In this document: one piece after another, positions 31,349 to 40,647 of the stretch
Position numbering within the stretch: the stretch's first letter is position 1
Layout of the letters: every line of letters starts with the position of its first letter
From: Amycolatopsis balhimycina FH 1894
GTDB lineage: Bacteria > Actinomycetota > Actinomycetes > Mycobacteriales > Pseudonocardiaceae
Assembly: GCF_000384295.1 (NCBI RefSeq)
Contig: NZ_KB913037.1
Location: forward strand, 7,317,533 to 7,381,532
Direction: 5' to 3'
Length of the DNA stretch: 64,000 bases
The notes under the pieces: model-generated
Seen by the model: only the letters and a program-made list of their open reading frames with translations
Database searches by the model: none
Told to the model about the DNA's origin: nothing
Translations under genes and position numbers: made by a program

Positions 31349-32551
31349 ATGACTACCTCGCGAAGCGTTCTCGTGCTCGGCTCGACCGGGTCCATCGGCG
31401 TGCAGGCCCTCGACGTCGCCGCGCGCAACCCGCACCTCTTCCGGGTGGCCGGGATCGCCGCGGGCGGGGCCGATCCGGCCGCCCTCGCCGCGCAGGCACT
31501 CGCCCACGGTGTCGAGGCCGTCGCCGTGACCAGGGCCACGGCCGCCGAAGACGTACAGCTCGCGCTGTACGCCGAGGCGCAGCAGCGCGGCTACGCCCAG
31601 GGCGAGTTCAAGCTCCCGCGGCTCTTCGCCGGCTCCGACGCCGTTACCGAGCTGATCGACGCCGTGAAGGTCGACACCGTCCTCAACGCGCTCCCGGGCT
31701 CGCGCGGCCTCGAGCCGACGTTGCGGGCGCTTGCCACGGGCGCCACGCTCGCCCTGGCCAACAAGGAGTCGCTCATCGCCGGCGGGCCGCTGGTCCTCGC
31801 CGCGGCCAAGCCGGGACAGCTCGTGCCCGTCGACTCCGAGCACTCCGCCATCGCGCAGGCCCTGCGCGCCGGGCACCGCAGCGAGGTCGCCCGGCTCGTG
31901 CTCACCGCCTCCGGCGGCCCGTTCCGCGGCCGCAAGCGCGCCGAGCTGGCCGGGGTCACCGTCGAGCAGGCCATGGCGCACCCGACCTGGTCCATGGGCC
32001 CGCTCATCACGATCAACTCCGCCACCCTGGTCAACAAGGGCCTGGAGCTGATCGAGGCCGCGCTGCTGTTCGACATCGCGCCGGAGAAGATCGACGTCAC
32101 CGTGCACCCGCAGTCGATCGTGCACTCGATGGTGACTTTCGCCGACGGCTCGACGATCGCCCAGGCGAGCCCGCCCGACATGCGGCTGCCGATCGCGCTG
32201 GCGCTGCACTGGCCCGACCGTGTCCCTGACGCCGCCCCCGCCTGCACCTGGGACAAGGCCGCCACCTGGACGTTCGAGCCGCTGGACGACGAGGCCTTCC
32301 CGGCCGTCGAGCTGGCTCGGCACTGCGGCACCACCGGCGGCTGCCTGCCCGCGGTGTACAACGCCGCGAACGAGGAGCTCGTCTCCGCTTTCCTCGCGCA
32401 GAACACCGGCTTCACGTCGATAGTGGACACTGTTTCCGAGGTGGTGGGAGCCGCCGACGAATGGCGTCGCGAACCACGCGACGTCGAAGACGTACTCGCG
32501 GCCGAGCGCTGGGCTCGCGCCCGGGCAGGGTCGATCATCGAGGGGAAGTAG
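31349..32551 (+). CDS. dxr: 1-deoxy-D-xylulose-5-phosphate reductoisomerase
   Basis: A 400-residue enzyme of the MEP pathway, converting DXP to MEP with NADPH and a divalent metal. NADPH loop GSTGSIG (10-16), NKESLIAGG, metal ligands in [18 protein letters not shown] substrate loop, [10 protein letters not shown], and C-terminal [12 protein letters not shown] are all present. Full length. It is followed after 3 bp by the M50 protease gene, an order I recall from mycobacteria. Confidence 0.97.
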   Translation: MTTSRSVLVLGSTGSIGVQALDVAARNPHLFRVAGIAAGGADPAALAAQALAHGVEAVAVTRATAAEDVQLALYAEAQQRGYAQGEFKLPRLFAGSDAVTELIDAVKVDTVLNALPGSRGLEPTLRALATGATLALANKESLIAGGPLVLAAAKPGQLVPVDSEHSAIAQALRAGHRSEVARLVLTASGGPFRGRKRAELAGVTVEQAMAHPTWSMGPLITINSATLVNKGLELIEAALLFDIAPEKIDVTVHPQSIVHSMVTFADGSTIAQASPPDMRLPIALALHWPDRVPDAAPACTWDKAATWTFEPLDDEAFPAVELARHCGTTGGCLPAVYNAANEELVSAFLAQNTGFTSIVDTVSEVVGAADEWRREPRDVEDVLAAERWARARAGSIIEGK

Positions 32552-32554
32552 CGG

Positions 32555-33788
32555 GTGCTCGCCTACATCATCGGCATCGTGCTGTTCGCGCTGGGGATCT
32601 GTGTCTCCGTGGCGTTGCACGAGGCTGGGCACATGGTCACCGCGAAGGCCTTCGGCATGAAGGTCCGCCGGTACTTCGTGGGCTTCGGGCCCACAGTGTT
32701 CTCCTGGCGTCGCGGCGAGACCGAATACGGCCTCAAGTGGATCCCGCTCGGCGGGTTCTGCGACATCGCCGGCATGACCGCCCTCGACGAGGTCACCCCG
32801 GACGAGGCGCCGCGCGCGATGTGGCGGTTCAAGACCTGGAAGCGCACCGTCGTGATGTCGGCCGGGTCGATCACCCACTTCATCCTGGGTTTCGTGGTCC
32901 TCTACCTGATGGCCCTGACCATGGGCCTGCCGAACCCGGCGGCCGCCGCCCCGACCCGGCCGGTGCTGGACTCGACTTCCTGCGCCCGCTCGGCCGCGAC
33001 GAAGGAACAGGTCCAGGCCCAGGCCAACACCGCCTGCCCGGCGGGCGCACCGGCCCCGGCGGCGGAGGCCGGGCTGCGAGCTGGCGACAAGGTACTCGCG
33101 GTCGGCGGAAAACCGGTCTCGACCTGGGACGACATGCTCGCCGCCGTGCAGGCCACCAGCGGCCGGACGGTGTTCGAGGTGCAGCGTGGCGCCGAGCAGC
33201 TGTGGCTCGTCGTCGACGTGCCGAAGGTGAAGCGCTGGACCCCGTCCGGGACCAAGGAGGTCGGCATGATCGGCGCCTCGCCGAAACAGCTGCCGTTGAC
33301 CGTCCAGTACGGCCCGGTTTCCGCGATCGGTGCCACGTTGGGCTTCACCGGCTCGATGTTCGCCGAGACGGCGCAGCGGCTCGTCCAGTTCCCCGAGCGG
33401 ATCCCCGCCGTGGTCACCGCGATCTTCGGCGGCGAGCGCGACCCGAACACCCCGGTCAGCGTCGTCGGCGCGAGCCGGCTCGGCGGCGAGGCCGTCGAGC
33501 AGGGCATCTGGATCCTGTTCTTCTTGCTGCTGGCGAGCTTGAACTTCTTCATCGGCGTGTTCAACCTGCTGCCGCTTCTGCCGCTCGACGGCGGGCACAT
33601 CGCGGTGGTCTGGTACGAGCGTGTCCGCGACTGGATCCGCGGGCTGCGCGGCAAGGCGGCCGGCGGCCGGCGGCCCAGTGGACTACACGAAGCTGTCCGG
33701 GATCACGATGGCCCTGGTACTCGTCGGTGGCGCCGTGACCCTGCTCACCGTGACGGCGGACATCGTCAACCCGATCCGTCTGCAGTAG
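32555..33788 (+). pseudogene. rip1: Rip1/RseP-type M50 site-2 protease with 3' frameshift
   Basis: An intramembrane zinc protease: HEAGH (about residue 22) in the first helix, a PDZ domain (about 170-250: GLRAGDKVLAVGGKPVSTWDDMLAAV), and the second active-site motif NLLPLLPLDGGHIAVVW. The frame runs correctly to GLRGKAAGG near 33660, then should read PVDYTKLSGITMALVLVGGAV...NPIRLQ and stop at 33788, but that tail is in the next frame. The unshifted frame continues to 33886 with an abnormal tail. One extra base (or two missing) in a GGC/GCC run would explain it; mutation, sequencing error or programmed slippage cannot be told apart. Family role: cleavage of anti-sigma factors in envelope stress. 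Confidence 0.85.
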
Positions 33789-33792
33789 TGAG

Positions 33793-33826
33793 CCGCCCCG
33801 GAGGGGTTCCGGCCCCTCCGTGGCGG
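33793..33826. terminator. GC-rich hairpin after M50 gene
   Basis: CCGCC..GGAGGGG pairs with CCCCTCC..GGCGG around a six-base loop. It starts 5 bp after the expected M50 stop. No T-tract. Could partly terminate the dxr-M50 transcript before the ispG promoter. Confidence 0.6.
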
Positions 33827-33860
33827 TTCACACCGTCCGTAATGCTGCTCACCGTGACGG

Positions 33861-33889
33861 TTGACATGGTGAAGGTGGCCCACTAGGGG
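33861..33889 (+). promoter_or_regulatory. Candidate housekeeping promoter of ispG
   Basis: A consensus TTGACA at 33861-33866 with a 17-bp spacer to TAGGGG at 33884-33889, and ispG starting at 33907. The -35 box lies in a partial duplication of the end of the M50 gene. Confidence 0.5.
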
Positions 33890-33906
33890 TAGGTACGCTG
33901 GAAGCC

Positions 33907-35058
33907 GTGACCGTCGCACTCGGTATGCCCGCCCTGCCCCCGCCCGTCCTGTCCGAGCGCCGCAAGACCCGCCAGCTCCAGGTGGGCTCGGTCGGTGTCG
34001 GCAGCGACTTCCCGATCTCCGTCCAGTCGATGACGACGACGCTCACCTCCGACGTCAACGCGACCCTGCAGCAGATCGCCGAGCTGACCGCCGCGGGCTG
34101 CGACATCGTGCGGGTCGCCTGCCCGTCGGCCGACGACGCCGAGGCGCTGCCGGCGATCGCGAAGAAGTCGCAGATCCCGGTGATCGCCGACATCCACTTC
34201 CAGCCGAAGTACGTCTTCGCGGCGATCGAGGCCGGCTGCGCGGCGGTGCGCGTCAACCCGGGCAACATCCGGAAGTTCGACGACCAGGTCAAGGAGATCG
34301 CGCAGGCCGCGAAGGACCACGGCACGCCGATCCGGATCGGCGTCAACGCCGGCTCGCTGGACAAGCGGATCATGGACAAGTACGGCAAGGCGACGCCGGA
34401 GGCGCTGGCCGAGTCGGCGCTGTGGGAGGCGTCGCTGTTCGCCGAGCACGACTTCCACGACATCAAGATCTCGGTGAAGCACAACGACCCGGTGGTCATG
34501 GTGCGCGCGTACGAGCTCCTCGCCGAGCAGTGCGACTACCCGCTGCACCTCGGCGTCACCGAGGCCGGCCCGGCGTTCCAGGGCACGATCAAGTCGGCCG
34601 TCGCGTTCGGCGCGCTGCTGCGCCAGGGCATCGGCGACACGATCCGCGTCTCGCTGTCCGCGCCGCCGGTCGAAGAGGTCAAGGTCGGCATCCAGATCCT
34701 GCAGTCGCTGAACCTCAAGCAGCGCAAGCTGGAGATCGTGTCGTGCCCGTCGTGCGGGCGCGCGCAGGTGGACGTCTACACCCTCGCCGAGCAGGTCACC
34801 GCCGGGCTCGAGGGCATGGAGATCCCGCTGCGCGTGGCCGTCATGGGCTGCGTCGTCAACGGCCCGGGCGAGGCCCGCGAGGCCGACCTCGGTGTCGCTT
34901 CCGGCAACGGCAAGGGCCAGATCTTCGTCAAGGGCGAGGTCATCAAGACCGTGCCCGAGCACGCGATCGTCGAGACGCTCATCGAAGAGGCCATGCGCAT
35001 CGCCGAAGAGGCGGGCGAGGCCCTCGGCGAGGGCGCCCCGGTCGTCACCGCCGGCTGA
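33907..35058 (+). CDS. ispG: 4-hydroxy-3-methylbut-2-enyl diphosphate synthase (IspG/GcpE)
   Basis: A 383-residue [4Fe-4S] enzyme making HMBPP from MEcPP, the penultimate MEP step. TIM-barrel part: [48 protein letters not shown]-terminal cluster ligands are [10 protein letters not shown] (two Cys) and [11 protein letters not shown] (third Cys). GTG start after GGAAG. Third gene of the dxr-M50-ispG group, probably with its own promoter. Confidence 0.97.
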   Translation: MTVALGMPALPPPVLSERRKTRQLQVGSVGVGSDFPISVQSMTTTLTSDVNATLQQIAELTAAGCDIVRVACPSADDAEALPAIAKKSQIPVIADIHFQPKYVFAAIEAGCAAVRVNPGNIRKFDDQVKEIAQAAKDHGTPIRIGVNAGSLDKRIMDKYGKATPEALAESALWEASLFAEHDFHDIKISVKHNDPVVMVRAYELLAEQCDYPLHLGVTEAGPAFQGTIKSAVAFGALLRQGIGDTIRVSLSAPPVEEVKVGIQILQSLNLKQRKLEIVSCPSCGRAQVDVYTLAEQVTAGLEGMEIPLRVAVMGCVVNGPGEAREADLGVASGNGKGQIFVKGEVIKTVPEHAIVETLIEEAMRIAEEAGEALGEGAPVVTAG

Positions 35059-35065
35059 GTTTCCG

Positions 35066-35126
35066 CAAGTCCGTGAAGGCCACCTTCAGGAACTTCAAGT
35101 TCCTGAAGGTGGCCTTCACGGACTTG
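35066..35126. repeat. 61-bp perfect palindrome, family A
   Basis: Two 30-base arms fully complementary around C35096; core GGCCACCTTCAGGAACTT. It lies between the convergent ispG and the small coiled-coil gene, 8 bp after the ispG stop. Compared with the copy at 9010, changes in one arm are matched by changes in the other. Confidence 0.9.
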
Positions 35127-35131
35127 GGCGG

Positions 35132-35386
35132 CTAGCCCTGCAGGTGGTGCTGGGCGGCGTCGCGGATCTGCAGGCGGACGTTCTCCAGCGCGGCCGCCAC
35201 CTCGTCGATCTGCTGTGACGCCAGCTGGATCGCGCCCTGGATCGAAGTCGCGGTGGACGTCTCCCCGAGCAAGCCGAGCACCTGGGCCTGCAGGTCTTCG
35301 AGGTCGCTCTTCGTGGCGAGCGCGATGCCGGTGGGTACCTGGTCGGCGAGCAGCTCCAGCTGCTGCGCCTGCTCCTGGATCGTCAT
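35132..35386 (-). CDS. Small helical hypothetical protein
   Basis: An 84-residue, alpha-helical acidic protein: MTIQEQAQQLELLADQVPTGIALATKSDLEDLQAQVLGLLGETSTAT, then AIQLASQQIDEVAAALENVRLQIRDAAQHH. GGAAGGAA precedes the ATG. The two-helix form and size recall WXG100-like proteins, but there is no WxG turn. Unknown; conserved-looking amphipathic heptads suggest dimerisation. Confidence 0.65.
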   Translation of the reverse strand: MTIQEQAQQLELLADQVPTGIALATKSDLEDLQAQVLGLLGETSTATSIQGAIQLASQQIDEVAAALENVRLQIRDAAQHHLQG

Positions 35387-35468
35387 CGAGAGTTCCTTCC
35401 GCGGTGGGGACCACTGTCCGTGTTAGCAGACGCGGGAACTGTCGGTGGTGACGATTACGCTCGCATTC

Positions 35469-36275
35469 GTGAGCGTGACCTGGGCCGTCCGGCAGCCGCA
35501 CCCGGTGGTGCGGCCCCTGGTCACGCGCTATGTCGGGTACGCGCAGGACGACGTCACGCTGGCCGTCCACCGCGGGCTGCCGTCCCGGCATGTGACGCTC
35601 GTCATCAGCCTGGCCGGGCCGGTGCGGATGGCCGGGCGCAGCCTGCAGGGACTCGTCGGCGGGCTGCACACGAGCGCGGTGCTGATCCGGCAGGACCGCG
35701 TGCAGGAAGGGCTGCAGCTGGAGCTGGACCCGCTGGGCGTGCGGACCCTGTTCGGCGTCACGGCGGCGGAGCTGAGCGGCGAGGTCGCGGACCTGGCCGA
35801 GTTCGGCCTGGGGACGCTGCCGGACCGCTTGCGGGAGCTGCCGGCCTGGGGCGAGCGGTTCGCGCTGCTCGACGACGTGCTGGCCGCCCGGGCCGTGGAG
35901 CCGGTGGCGTCACCACCGGAGGTGGGGGAGGCGTGGCGCCGGATGCGTGGCGCGGACGGGCGGGTGCGCGTCGCGGACCTGGCGGGCGAGGTCGGCTGGA
36001 GCCGCCGGCACCTGGGGGAGCGGTTCCGGGCGGAGCTGGGCCTGGCCCCGAAGCAGGCGGCGCGGGTCCTGCGGTTCGAGCGGGCGGGCCGGTTGCTGCG
36101 CGGTGGCCGGCTCGGCCTGGCGTCGGTGGCCGCCGAGTGCGGGTTCTACGACCAGGCGCACCTGACCAACGAGTGGCGTGCGCTGGCGGGGTGCACGCCG
36201 GGGACGTGGATCGCCGAGGAGCTCCCGTTCCTCCAAGACGAGGAGGTGGCGGCGGGGCAAGACTCCCGGGCATGA
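35469..36275 (+). CDS. AraC family regulator
   Basis: About 268 residues. The C-terminal AraC domain (165-255) has RVRVADLAGEVGWSRRHLGERFRAELGLAPKQAARVLRFERA and LASVAAECGFYDQAHLTNEWRALAGCTPGTW, both HTHs. The N-terminal part is a DUF6597-like cupin-type domain. Start uncertain: GTG 35469 (VSVTWAVRQPHP) is chosen, upstream GTG 35445 is possible. The stop overlaps the VOC gene start (ATGA), so it is coupled to a likely detoxification enzyme. Confidence 0.87.
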   Translation: MSVTWAVRQPHPVVRPLVTRYVGYAQDDVTLAVHRGLPSRHVTLVISLAGPVRMAGRSLQGLVGGLHTSAVLIRQDRVQEGLQLELDPLGVRTLFGVTAAELSGEVADLAEFGLGTLPDRLRELPAWGERFALLDDVLAARAVEPVASPPEVGEAWRRMRGADGRVRVADLAGEVGWSRRHLGERFRAELGLAPKQAARVLRFERAGRLLRGGRLGLASVAAECGFYDQAHLTNEWRALAGCTPGTWIAEELPFLQDEEVAAGQDSRA

Positions 36276-36664
36276 CTCCTGAACCGAACGTGTGGCCCGC
36301 CCTCCGCTACGCCGACGCCCCGGCGGCGATCCGTTTCCTGGTCGACGTCCTCGGCTTCACCGAGACGCTGGTGGTGCCCGAAGGCGACCTCGTCGCGCAC
36401 GCGGAGCTGCGGTGGCCCGAAGGCGGCGCGGTGATGCTGGGCAGCGTCCGCCCGCCGGACGGCGTCCACGACGCGATGAAACCCGGCGCCGGCGCGGTCT
36501 ACGTCGTATCGGACAAAGTGGACGAAATCCACGCGCGGGCCCGGCAGGCGGGCGCGGAGATCACGGCGGAGCCGACCGACACGGACTACGGCTCGCACAC
36601 GTTCAGCCTCCGCGACCCGGAGGGCAACTCCTGGACGATCGGCACCTACCGCGGCGCACCCTGA
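36272..36664 (+). CDS. VOC family (glyoxalase/bleomycin resistance) protein
   Basis: A 130-residue two-module VOC protein: WPALRYADAPAAIRFLVDVLGFTETLVVPEGD, a central VYVVSDKVDEIHARARQAGAEIT and the C-terminal YGSHTFSLRDPEGNSWTIGTY. The final Glu/Gly loop is as in metal-dependent members, but a full metal set is unclear. Coupled to AraC by an ATGA overlap. Confidence 0.88.
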   Translation: MTPEPNVWPALRYADAPAAIRFLVDVLGFTETLVVPEGDLVAHAELRWPEGGAVMLGSVRPPDGVHDAMKPGAGAVYVVSDKVDEIHARARQAGAEITAEPTDTDYGSHTFSLRDPEGNSWTIGTYRGAP

Positions 36665-36675
36665 CGGCCGGAAGG

Positions 36676-36726
36676 CCGTGAATGGCACATCGAGGGACTT
36701 CAAGTCCGTGAATGTGCCATTCACGG
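36676..36726. repeat. 51-bp imperfect palindrome, family B
   Basis: Arms CCGTGAATGGCACAT and ATGTGCCATTCACGG are complementary; the inner part (GAGGGACTT / AAGTCCGTG) is mismatched. Centre C36701. It lies in the convergent gap after the VOC gene and shares its sequence with the element at 9085. Confidence 0.85.
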
Positions 36727-36735
36727 ACCACCGGG

Positions 36736-36951
36736 CTACTCCGCCGGCCGTTCGAACGTGACCAGCAGTCCTTCGACCCCGCCCGGGCCGACGCGGCCTT
36801 TCACCTCCGCCGAGGTGATGGCCTTCAGCTGCCACCCGTCCGCGGCGTGCTCGTTGAGCAGCTTCTCGAGCTTTCCGCCGGACATCTTGCCCCCGAGCAG
36901 CTTCTCCCGGACTTCGACGACCTTGTACGTGTACCGCTGCATACGTCCCAT
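36736..36951 (-). CDS. DUF4177 family protein
   Basis: A 71-residue (or 68 from ATG 36942) protein: YTYKVVEVREKLLGGKMSGGKLEKLLNEHAADGWQLKAITSAEV, ending GVEGLLVTFERPAE. The L...L...GW.L..I pattern is DUF4177. Function unknown. It lies convergent to VOC and divergent from the GNAT gene. Confidence 0.85.
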   Translation of the reverse strand: MGRMQRYTYKVVEVREKLLGGKMSGGKLEKLLNEHAADGWQLKAITSAEVKGRVGPGGVEGLLVTFERPAE

Positions 36952-37042
36952 CCTGCCCGGAAGCTCCGACCTGGGCGCTTCATCTCAGCGTGTCGAAAGC
37001 CTTGCGTTCCGTTTAGGAGCCGGATCTGGCACCCTGGAGCCC

Positions 37043-37897
37043 GTGTTGCGGCTTGCAGGTGCACGGCTGCTCGATGATCGGGACTATCCGGCGGTCCGTG
37101 CCGCGCTCGCCGCCGACCCGGTGGGCAGCTGCATGGTCAGCGCCCGGGTCGAGGCTGCGGGCCTTGATCCGTGGCGGCTCGGTGGTGAGCTCTGGGCCGC
37201 CGACAGCCGCCCGGTCCGCGCCGGGCGGCTCCAAGGGCTGTGCTTTTCCGGGCCCAACCTCATCCCGCTGCGCGGCAACGCGCCCGCCCTCCGCTCCTTC
37301 GCCGACCGCGCGCTGCGGCGGCAGCGGACGTGTTCCTCCCTCGTCGGCCCGGCCGAGCAGGTCCTCGGGCTCTGGGACGAGCTCGAAGACGAGTGGGGCC
37401 CGGCCCGGGAGGTCCGCGGCGACCAGCCGCTGATGGCCCTCGACGCGATGCCGCTGGTCGCCGCCGATCCGCTGGTGCGCGCGGTCCGGCCGGACGAGCT
37501 CGAGCGGTACCTGCCCGCGGCCGTCGCCATGTTCATCGAAGAGGTCGGCGTCGACCCGCGCAGCGGCGACGGCGGCGCGAGCTACCGCGCCCGGGTGACG
37601 GAGCTGATCGGCGCCGGGCGCGCGTTCGCCCGGTTCGAAAACGGCGAGGTCGTGTTCAAGGCCGAGATCGGGGCGATGTCGGCGACCGTCGGGCAGATCC
37701 AGGGCGTCTGGGTGCACCCCGAACGCCGGGGCGATGGGCTCGGCACCGCCGGCACGGCCGCGGTGGTGCACCGGCTCGTCCGCGGCCTCGGCCGGACCGC
37801 GAGCCTCTACGTCAACGCTTTCAACACCCCCGCCCTCGCGGCGTACCGCAAGATCGGGTTCAAGCAGGTCGGCCAGTACGCGACAGTGCTGTTCTAA
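37043..37897 (+). CDS. GNAT acetyltransferase with N-terminal DUF4081 (Rv2867c-like)
   Basis: A 284-residue protein. The N-terminal part (1-130, DUF4081) is LRLAGARLLDDRDYPAVRAALAADPVGSCMVSARVEAAGLDP...; the C-terminal GNAT domain has the acetyl-CoA loop IQGVWVHPERRGDGLGTAGTAAVVH and LYVNAFNTPALAAYRKIGFKQVGQYATVLF. In mycobacteria I recall this gene directly after ispG. GTG 37043 gives the normal family length. Acceptor unknown. Confidence 0.88.
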   Translation: MLRLAGARLLDDRDYPAVRAALAADPVGSCMVSARVEAAGLDPWRLGGELWAADSRPVRAGRLQGLCFSGPNLIPLRGNAPALRSFADRALRRQRTCSSLVGPAEQVLGLWDELEDEWGPAREVRGDQPLMALDAMPLVAADPLVRAVRPDELERYLPAAVAMFIEEVGVDPRSGDGGASYRARVTELIGAGRAFARFENGEVVFKAEIGAMSATVGQIQGVWVHPERRGDGLGTAGTAAVVHRLVRGLGRTASLYVNAFNTPALAAYRKIGFKQVGQYATVLF

Positions 37898-37969
37898 GGA
37901 GACGCCGGCCACTCTTCCGTGGCGGCGTTTCAGCCCGCGGCCAACCCGCTGACCAGGCACTATCCCGCC

Positions 37970-39763
37970 ATGAGTGCACGTCGACGCCGCGGTGCGCTCG
38001 CGGTGCTGCTGCTCGCCGCCGCGACCACGGCCGGGTGCTCGGGCGGTGGGCCCGATGACACCCTCTCCGCCTTCCTCGACGCCTTCGCGTCCGGGGACAT
38101 CGCCGCCGCGGCGGCGGACACCGACTCGCCGGACGCCGCCAGGACCGTGCTCTCGCAGGTCCGCGGGGCGCTCGACCCCGAATCCCTCGAAGCGGACGAA
38201 GAAGAGGTGAAACAGCCGGACGGCGACGTCGTCACCGCGGGCTACCGGCTCACCTGGCACCTGTCGCACGGCCGCACCTGGTCCTACCGCGCCGACGTCC
38301 AGCTGCGGGCGGCCGAGCACGGCTGGCAGGTGCACTGGCAGCCGACGGTCGTGCACCCGCAGCTGACGGTCGGCCAGACCATCGGCCTGCTGCCGCAGCT
38401 GCCGGAGACGGCGCCGGTGCTCGACCGCGACGGCGTGCCGCTGATGCGCCCGCAGACCGTGATCGGCGTGGTGGTCGACCCGCAGAAGACCGGCAACCCG
38501 AGCGCGGTCGCCGGGTCGCTGGCCAAGGCGCTGCACCGGTTCGAACCATCGGTCACCGGCCGGTCGGTGCTCGACGGGATGAACAAGACCAAGCCCGGCG
38601 ACGCCTACCCGGTGATCACCCTGCGCGCCGGGGAGTACCACCAGGTCAAGCCGGTGATCTACGACCTGCCCGGCGTCCGGTTCGCCAGCCAGGAGCGGCT
38701 GCTGCCGGTGACCCGCGGGTCCGGGCGGCAGGTCCTGGCGGCCATCCGCGCGCTGGTCGAGCAGGAGCTGGCCGGGGCGGCGGGCTGGCGGATCGTCACC
38801 CGGGACGTCACCGGCGGCGAGGTGTCGGAGCTGCGGGCGGAGCCGCCGCGGCCCGGGCCCGCCATCACCAGCACGCTGAGCGCGCGGATCCAGGCCGCCG
38901 CCGAAAAGGCGCTCGAGACCGAGATCCACCCGGCCGCGCTGGTGGCGATCCAGCCGTCGAGCGGCGACATCCTCGCCGTGGCGCAGAACGACGCCGCCGA
39001 CGACGAAGGCCCGGTGGCCCTGTCCGGGCGCTACCCGCCGGGGTCGACGTTCAAGATCGTCACGGCGGCGGCCGCGCTGTCGACGGGGGACGTCGAGCCC
39101 GGCAGCCCGGTGGACTGCCCCGGCACCACGGCGATCGAGAACCGCGTCGTGCCGAACGAAGGCCGGTTCGACCTCGGCCGGGTGCCGCTGAAGACGGCGT
39201 TCGCGCGGTCCTGCAACACGACCTTCGCCCGGCTCGCCGCCGGTCTTCCGGCGTCGGCGCTCACCGACGCCGCCCGGTCCTTCGGGCTCGGCGCCGACTT
39301 CGTGGTCCCCGGCCTGACCACGGTCACCGGCGGCGTCCCGGCCGGCGACTCGGCCGTGCAGCGCGCGGAGGACGGCTTCGGCCAGGGCACGGTGGTGGCC
39401 AGCCCGTTCGGCATGGCCCTGGTCGCGGCGACCGTGCAGGCGGGGAAGGTGCCGGCGCCGTCGATCGTCAAGGGGATGCCGTCGACCGCCGAGAACGTCG
39501 GCGACGCGCCGTCGCGGCAGGTCCTCGACGCGCTGCGCGGCATGATGCGGGACGTCGTCGCGGTGGGTACCGCGACGGGCCTGCGCGACCTGCCCGACGT
39601 CGCGGGCAAGACCGGGACCGCCCAGTTCGGTGACGGCTCCCGCGCGCACGGCTGGTTCGCCGGCTACCGCGGTGACCTGGCGTTCGCCGTGCTCCTGACC
39701 GACGCCGGCTCGTCCAAACCGGCGGTGCAGGCCGCGCACCGGTTCCTGGCGGGGATCGGCTGA
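37970..39763 (+). CDS. Penicillin-binding lipoprotein with NTF2-like N-terminal domain
   Basis: A 597-residue class B-like transpeptidase. It has a lipoprotein signal (LAAATTAGCSGG), a MecA_N/NTF2-like domain (about 30-150), a dimerisation domain and the transpeptidase: S359-x-x-K362 (PPGSTFK), S414-C-N416 and K547-T-G (AGKTGTAQF). All three catalytic motifs are intact. It resembles mycobacterial Rv2864c, a peptidoglycan cross-linking enzyme. It is the fifth member of the conserved locus. Confidence 0.92.
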   Translation: MSARRRRGALAVLLLAAATTAGCSGGGPDDTLSAFLDAFASGDIAAAAADTDSPDAARTVLSQVRGALDPESLEADEEEVKQPDGDVVTAGYRLTWHLSHGRTWSYRADVQLRAAEHGWQVHWQPTVVHPQLTVGQTIGLLPQLPETAPVLDRDGVPLMRPQTVIGVVVDPQKTGNPSAVAGSLAKALHRFEPSVTGRSVLDGMNKTKPGDAYPVITLRAGEYHQVKPVIYDLPGVRFASQERLLPVTRGSGRQVLAAIRALVEQELAGAAGWRIVTRDVTGGEVSELRAEPPRPGPAITSTLSARIQAAAEKALETEIHPAALVAIQPSSGDILAVAQNDAADDEGPVALSGRYPPGSTFKIVTAAAALSTGDVEPGSPVDCPGTTAIENRVVPNEGRFDLGRVPLKTAFARSCNTTFARLAAGLPASALTDAARSFGLGADFVVPGLTTVTGGVPAGDSAVQRAEDGFGQGTVVASPFGMALVAATVQAGKVPAPSIVKGMPSTAENVGDAPSRQVLDALRGMMRDVVAVGTATGLRDLPDVAGKTGTAQFGDGSRAHGWFAGYRGDLAFAVLLTDAGSSKPAVQAAHRFLAGIG

Positions 39764-39786
39764 CCGGGCCGTCGTAAGGTGGAGGC

Positions 39787-40644
39787 ATGTCCGTTCGTGC
39801 CGCGCTCGTTCCCGGCGTCCAGACGCCGCGCCGTGACGTCCCCAGTTCCATCGCCCGTCCCGAGTACGTGGACAAGCCGGCGCCGAAGCGGGACACCGGC
39901 AACGGCGTGCGCACGCCCGAGGTGATCGAGGCGATGCGGATCGCGAGCCGCATCGCGGCGCAGGCCCTGGAGGAAGGCGGCAAGGCCGTCAAGCCGGGCG
40001 CCACCACGGACGACATCGACAAGGTGGTGCACGAGTTCCTGCTCGACCACCACGCCTACCCCTCGACGCTGGGCTACCGCCGGTTCCCGAAGTCGTGCTG
40101 CACCTCGCTGAACGAGGTGATCTGCCACGGCATCCCGGACTCGACGGTGATCGAGGACGGTGACATCTGCAACATCGACGTCACCGCCTACATCGGCGGC
40201 GTGCACGGCGACACGAACGCGACCTTCCTGGCCGGCGACGTCTCCGAGGAGGCGCGCCTGCTGGTGGAGCGCACCCGCGAGGCGACGCTGCGGGCGATCA
40301 AGGCGGTCCGGCCGGGCCGCCAGCTCAACGTGATCGGCCGGGTCATCGAGGCGTACGCGAAGCGCTTCGGCTACGGCGTGGTCCGCGACTTCACCGGCCA
40401 CGGCGTCGGCCCCGCGTTCCACACGCCGCCGACGGTCCTGCACTACGAAGAGCCCTCCGTCGACACGATCATCGAGGAGGGCATGACCTTCACGATCGAG
40501 CCGATGATCACCCTGGGCACCATCGACTACGACATCTGGGCCGACGACTGGACCGTCACCACGAAGGACAAGAAGTGGACGGCCCAGTTCGAGCACACCC
40601 TTGTGGTGACGGCCGACGGCAGCGAGATCCTCACGCTGCCCTGA
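39787..40644 (+). CDS. map: Type I methionyl aminopeptidase, N-terminally extended
   Basis: A 285-residue MetAP. Metal ligands are the two Asp in [19 protein letters not shown], His in DFTGHGVG, Glu in TFTIEPM and Glu in AQFEHTLVV. The 30-residue N-terminal extension with [18 protein letters not shown], including a PxxP-like SH3-binding motif, is that of the actinobacterial MapB class. Removes N-terminal methionine. Starts 23 bp after the PBP gene. Confidence 0.96.
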   Translation: MSVRAALVPGVQTPRRDVPSSIARPEYVDKPAPKRDTGNGVRTPEVIEAMRIASRIAAQALEEGGKAVKPGATTDDIDKVVHEFLLDHHAYPSTLGYRRFPKSCCTSLNEVICHGIPDSTVIEDGDICNIDVTAYIGGVHGDTNATFLAGDVSEEARLLVERTREATLRAIKAVRPGRQLNVIGRVIEAYAKRFGYGVVRDFTGHGVGPAFHTPPTVLHYEEPSVDTIIEEGMTFTIEPMITLGTIDYDIWADDWTVTTKDKKWTAQFEHTLVVTADGSEILTLP

Positions 40645-40647
40645 GCG

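Noticed and set aside
35066..35126. Peptide-like reading of the family A palindromes (similar short peptides in several frames)
   Set aside because: The similarity comes from the palindrome itself, which reads alike on both strands; stops and starts are not conserved.
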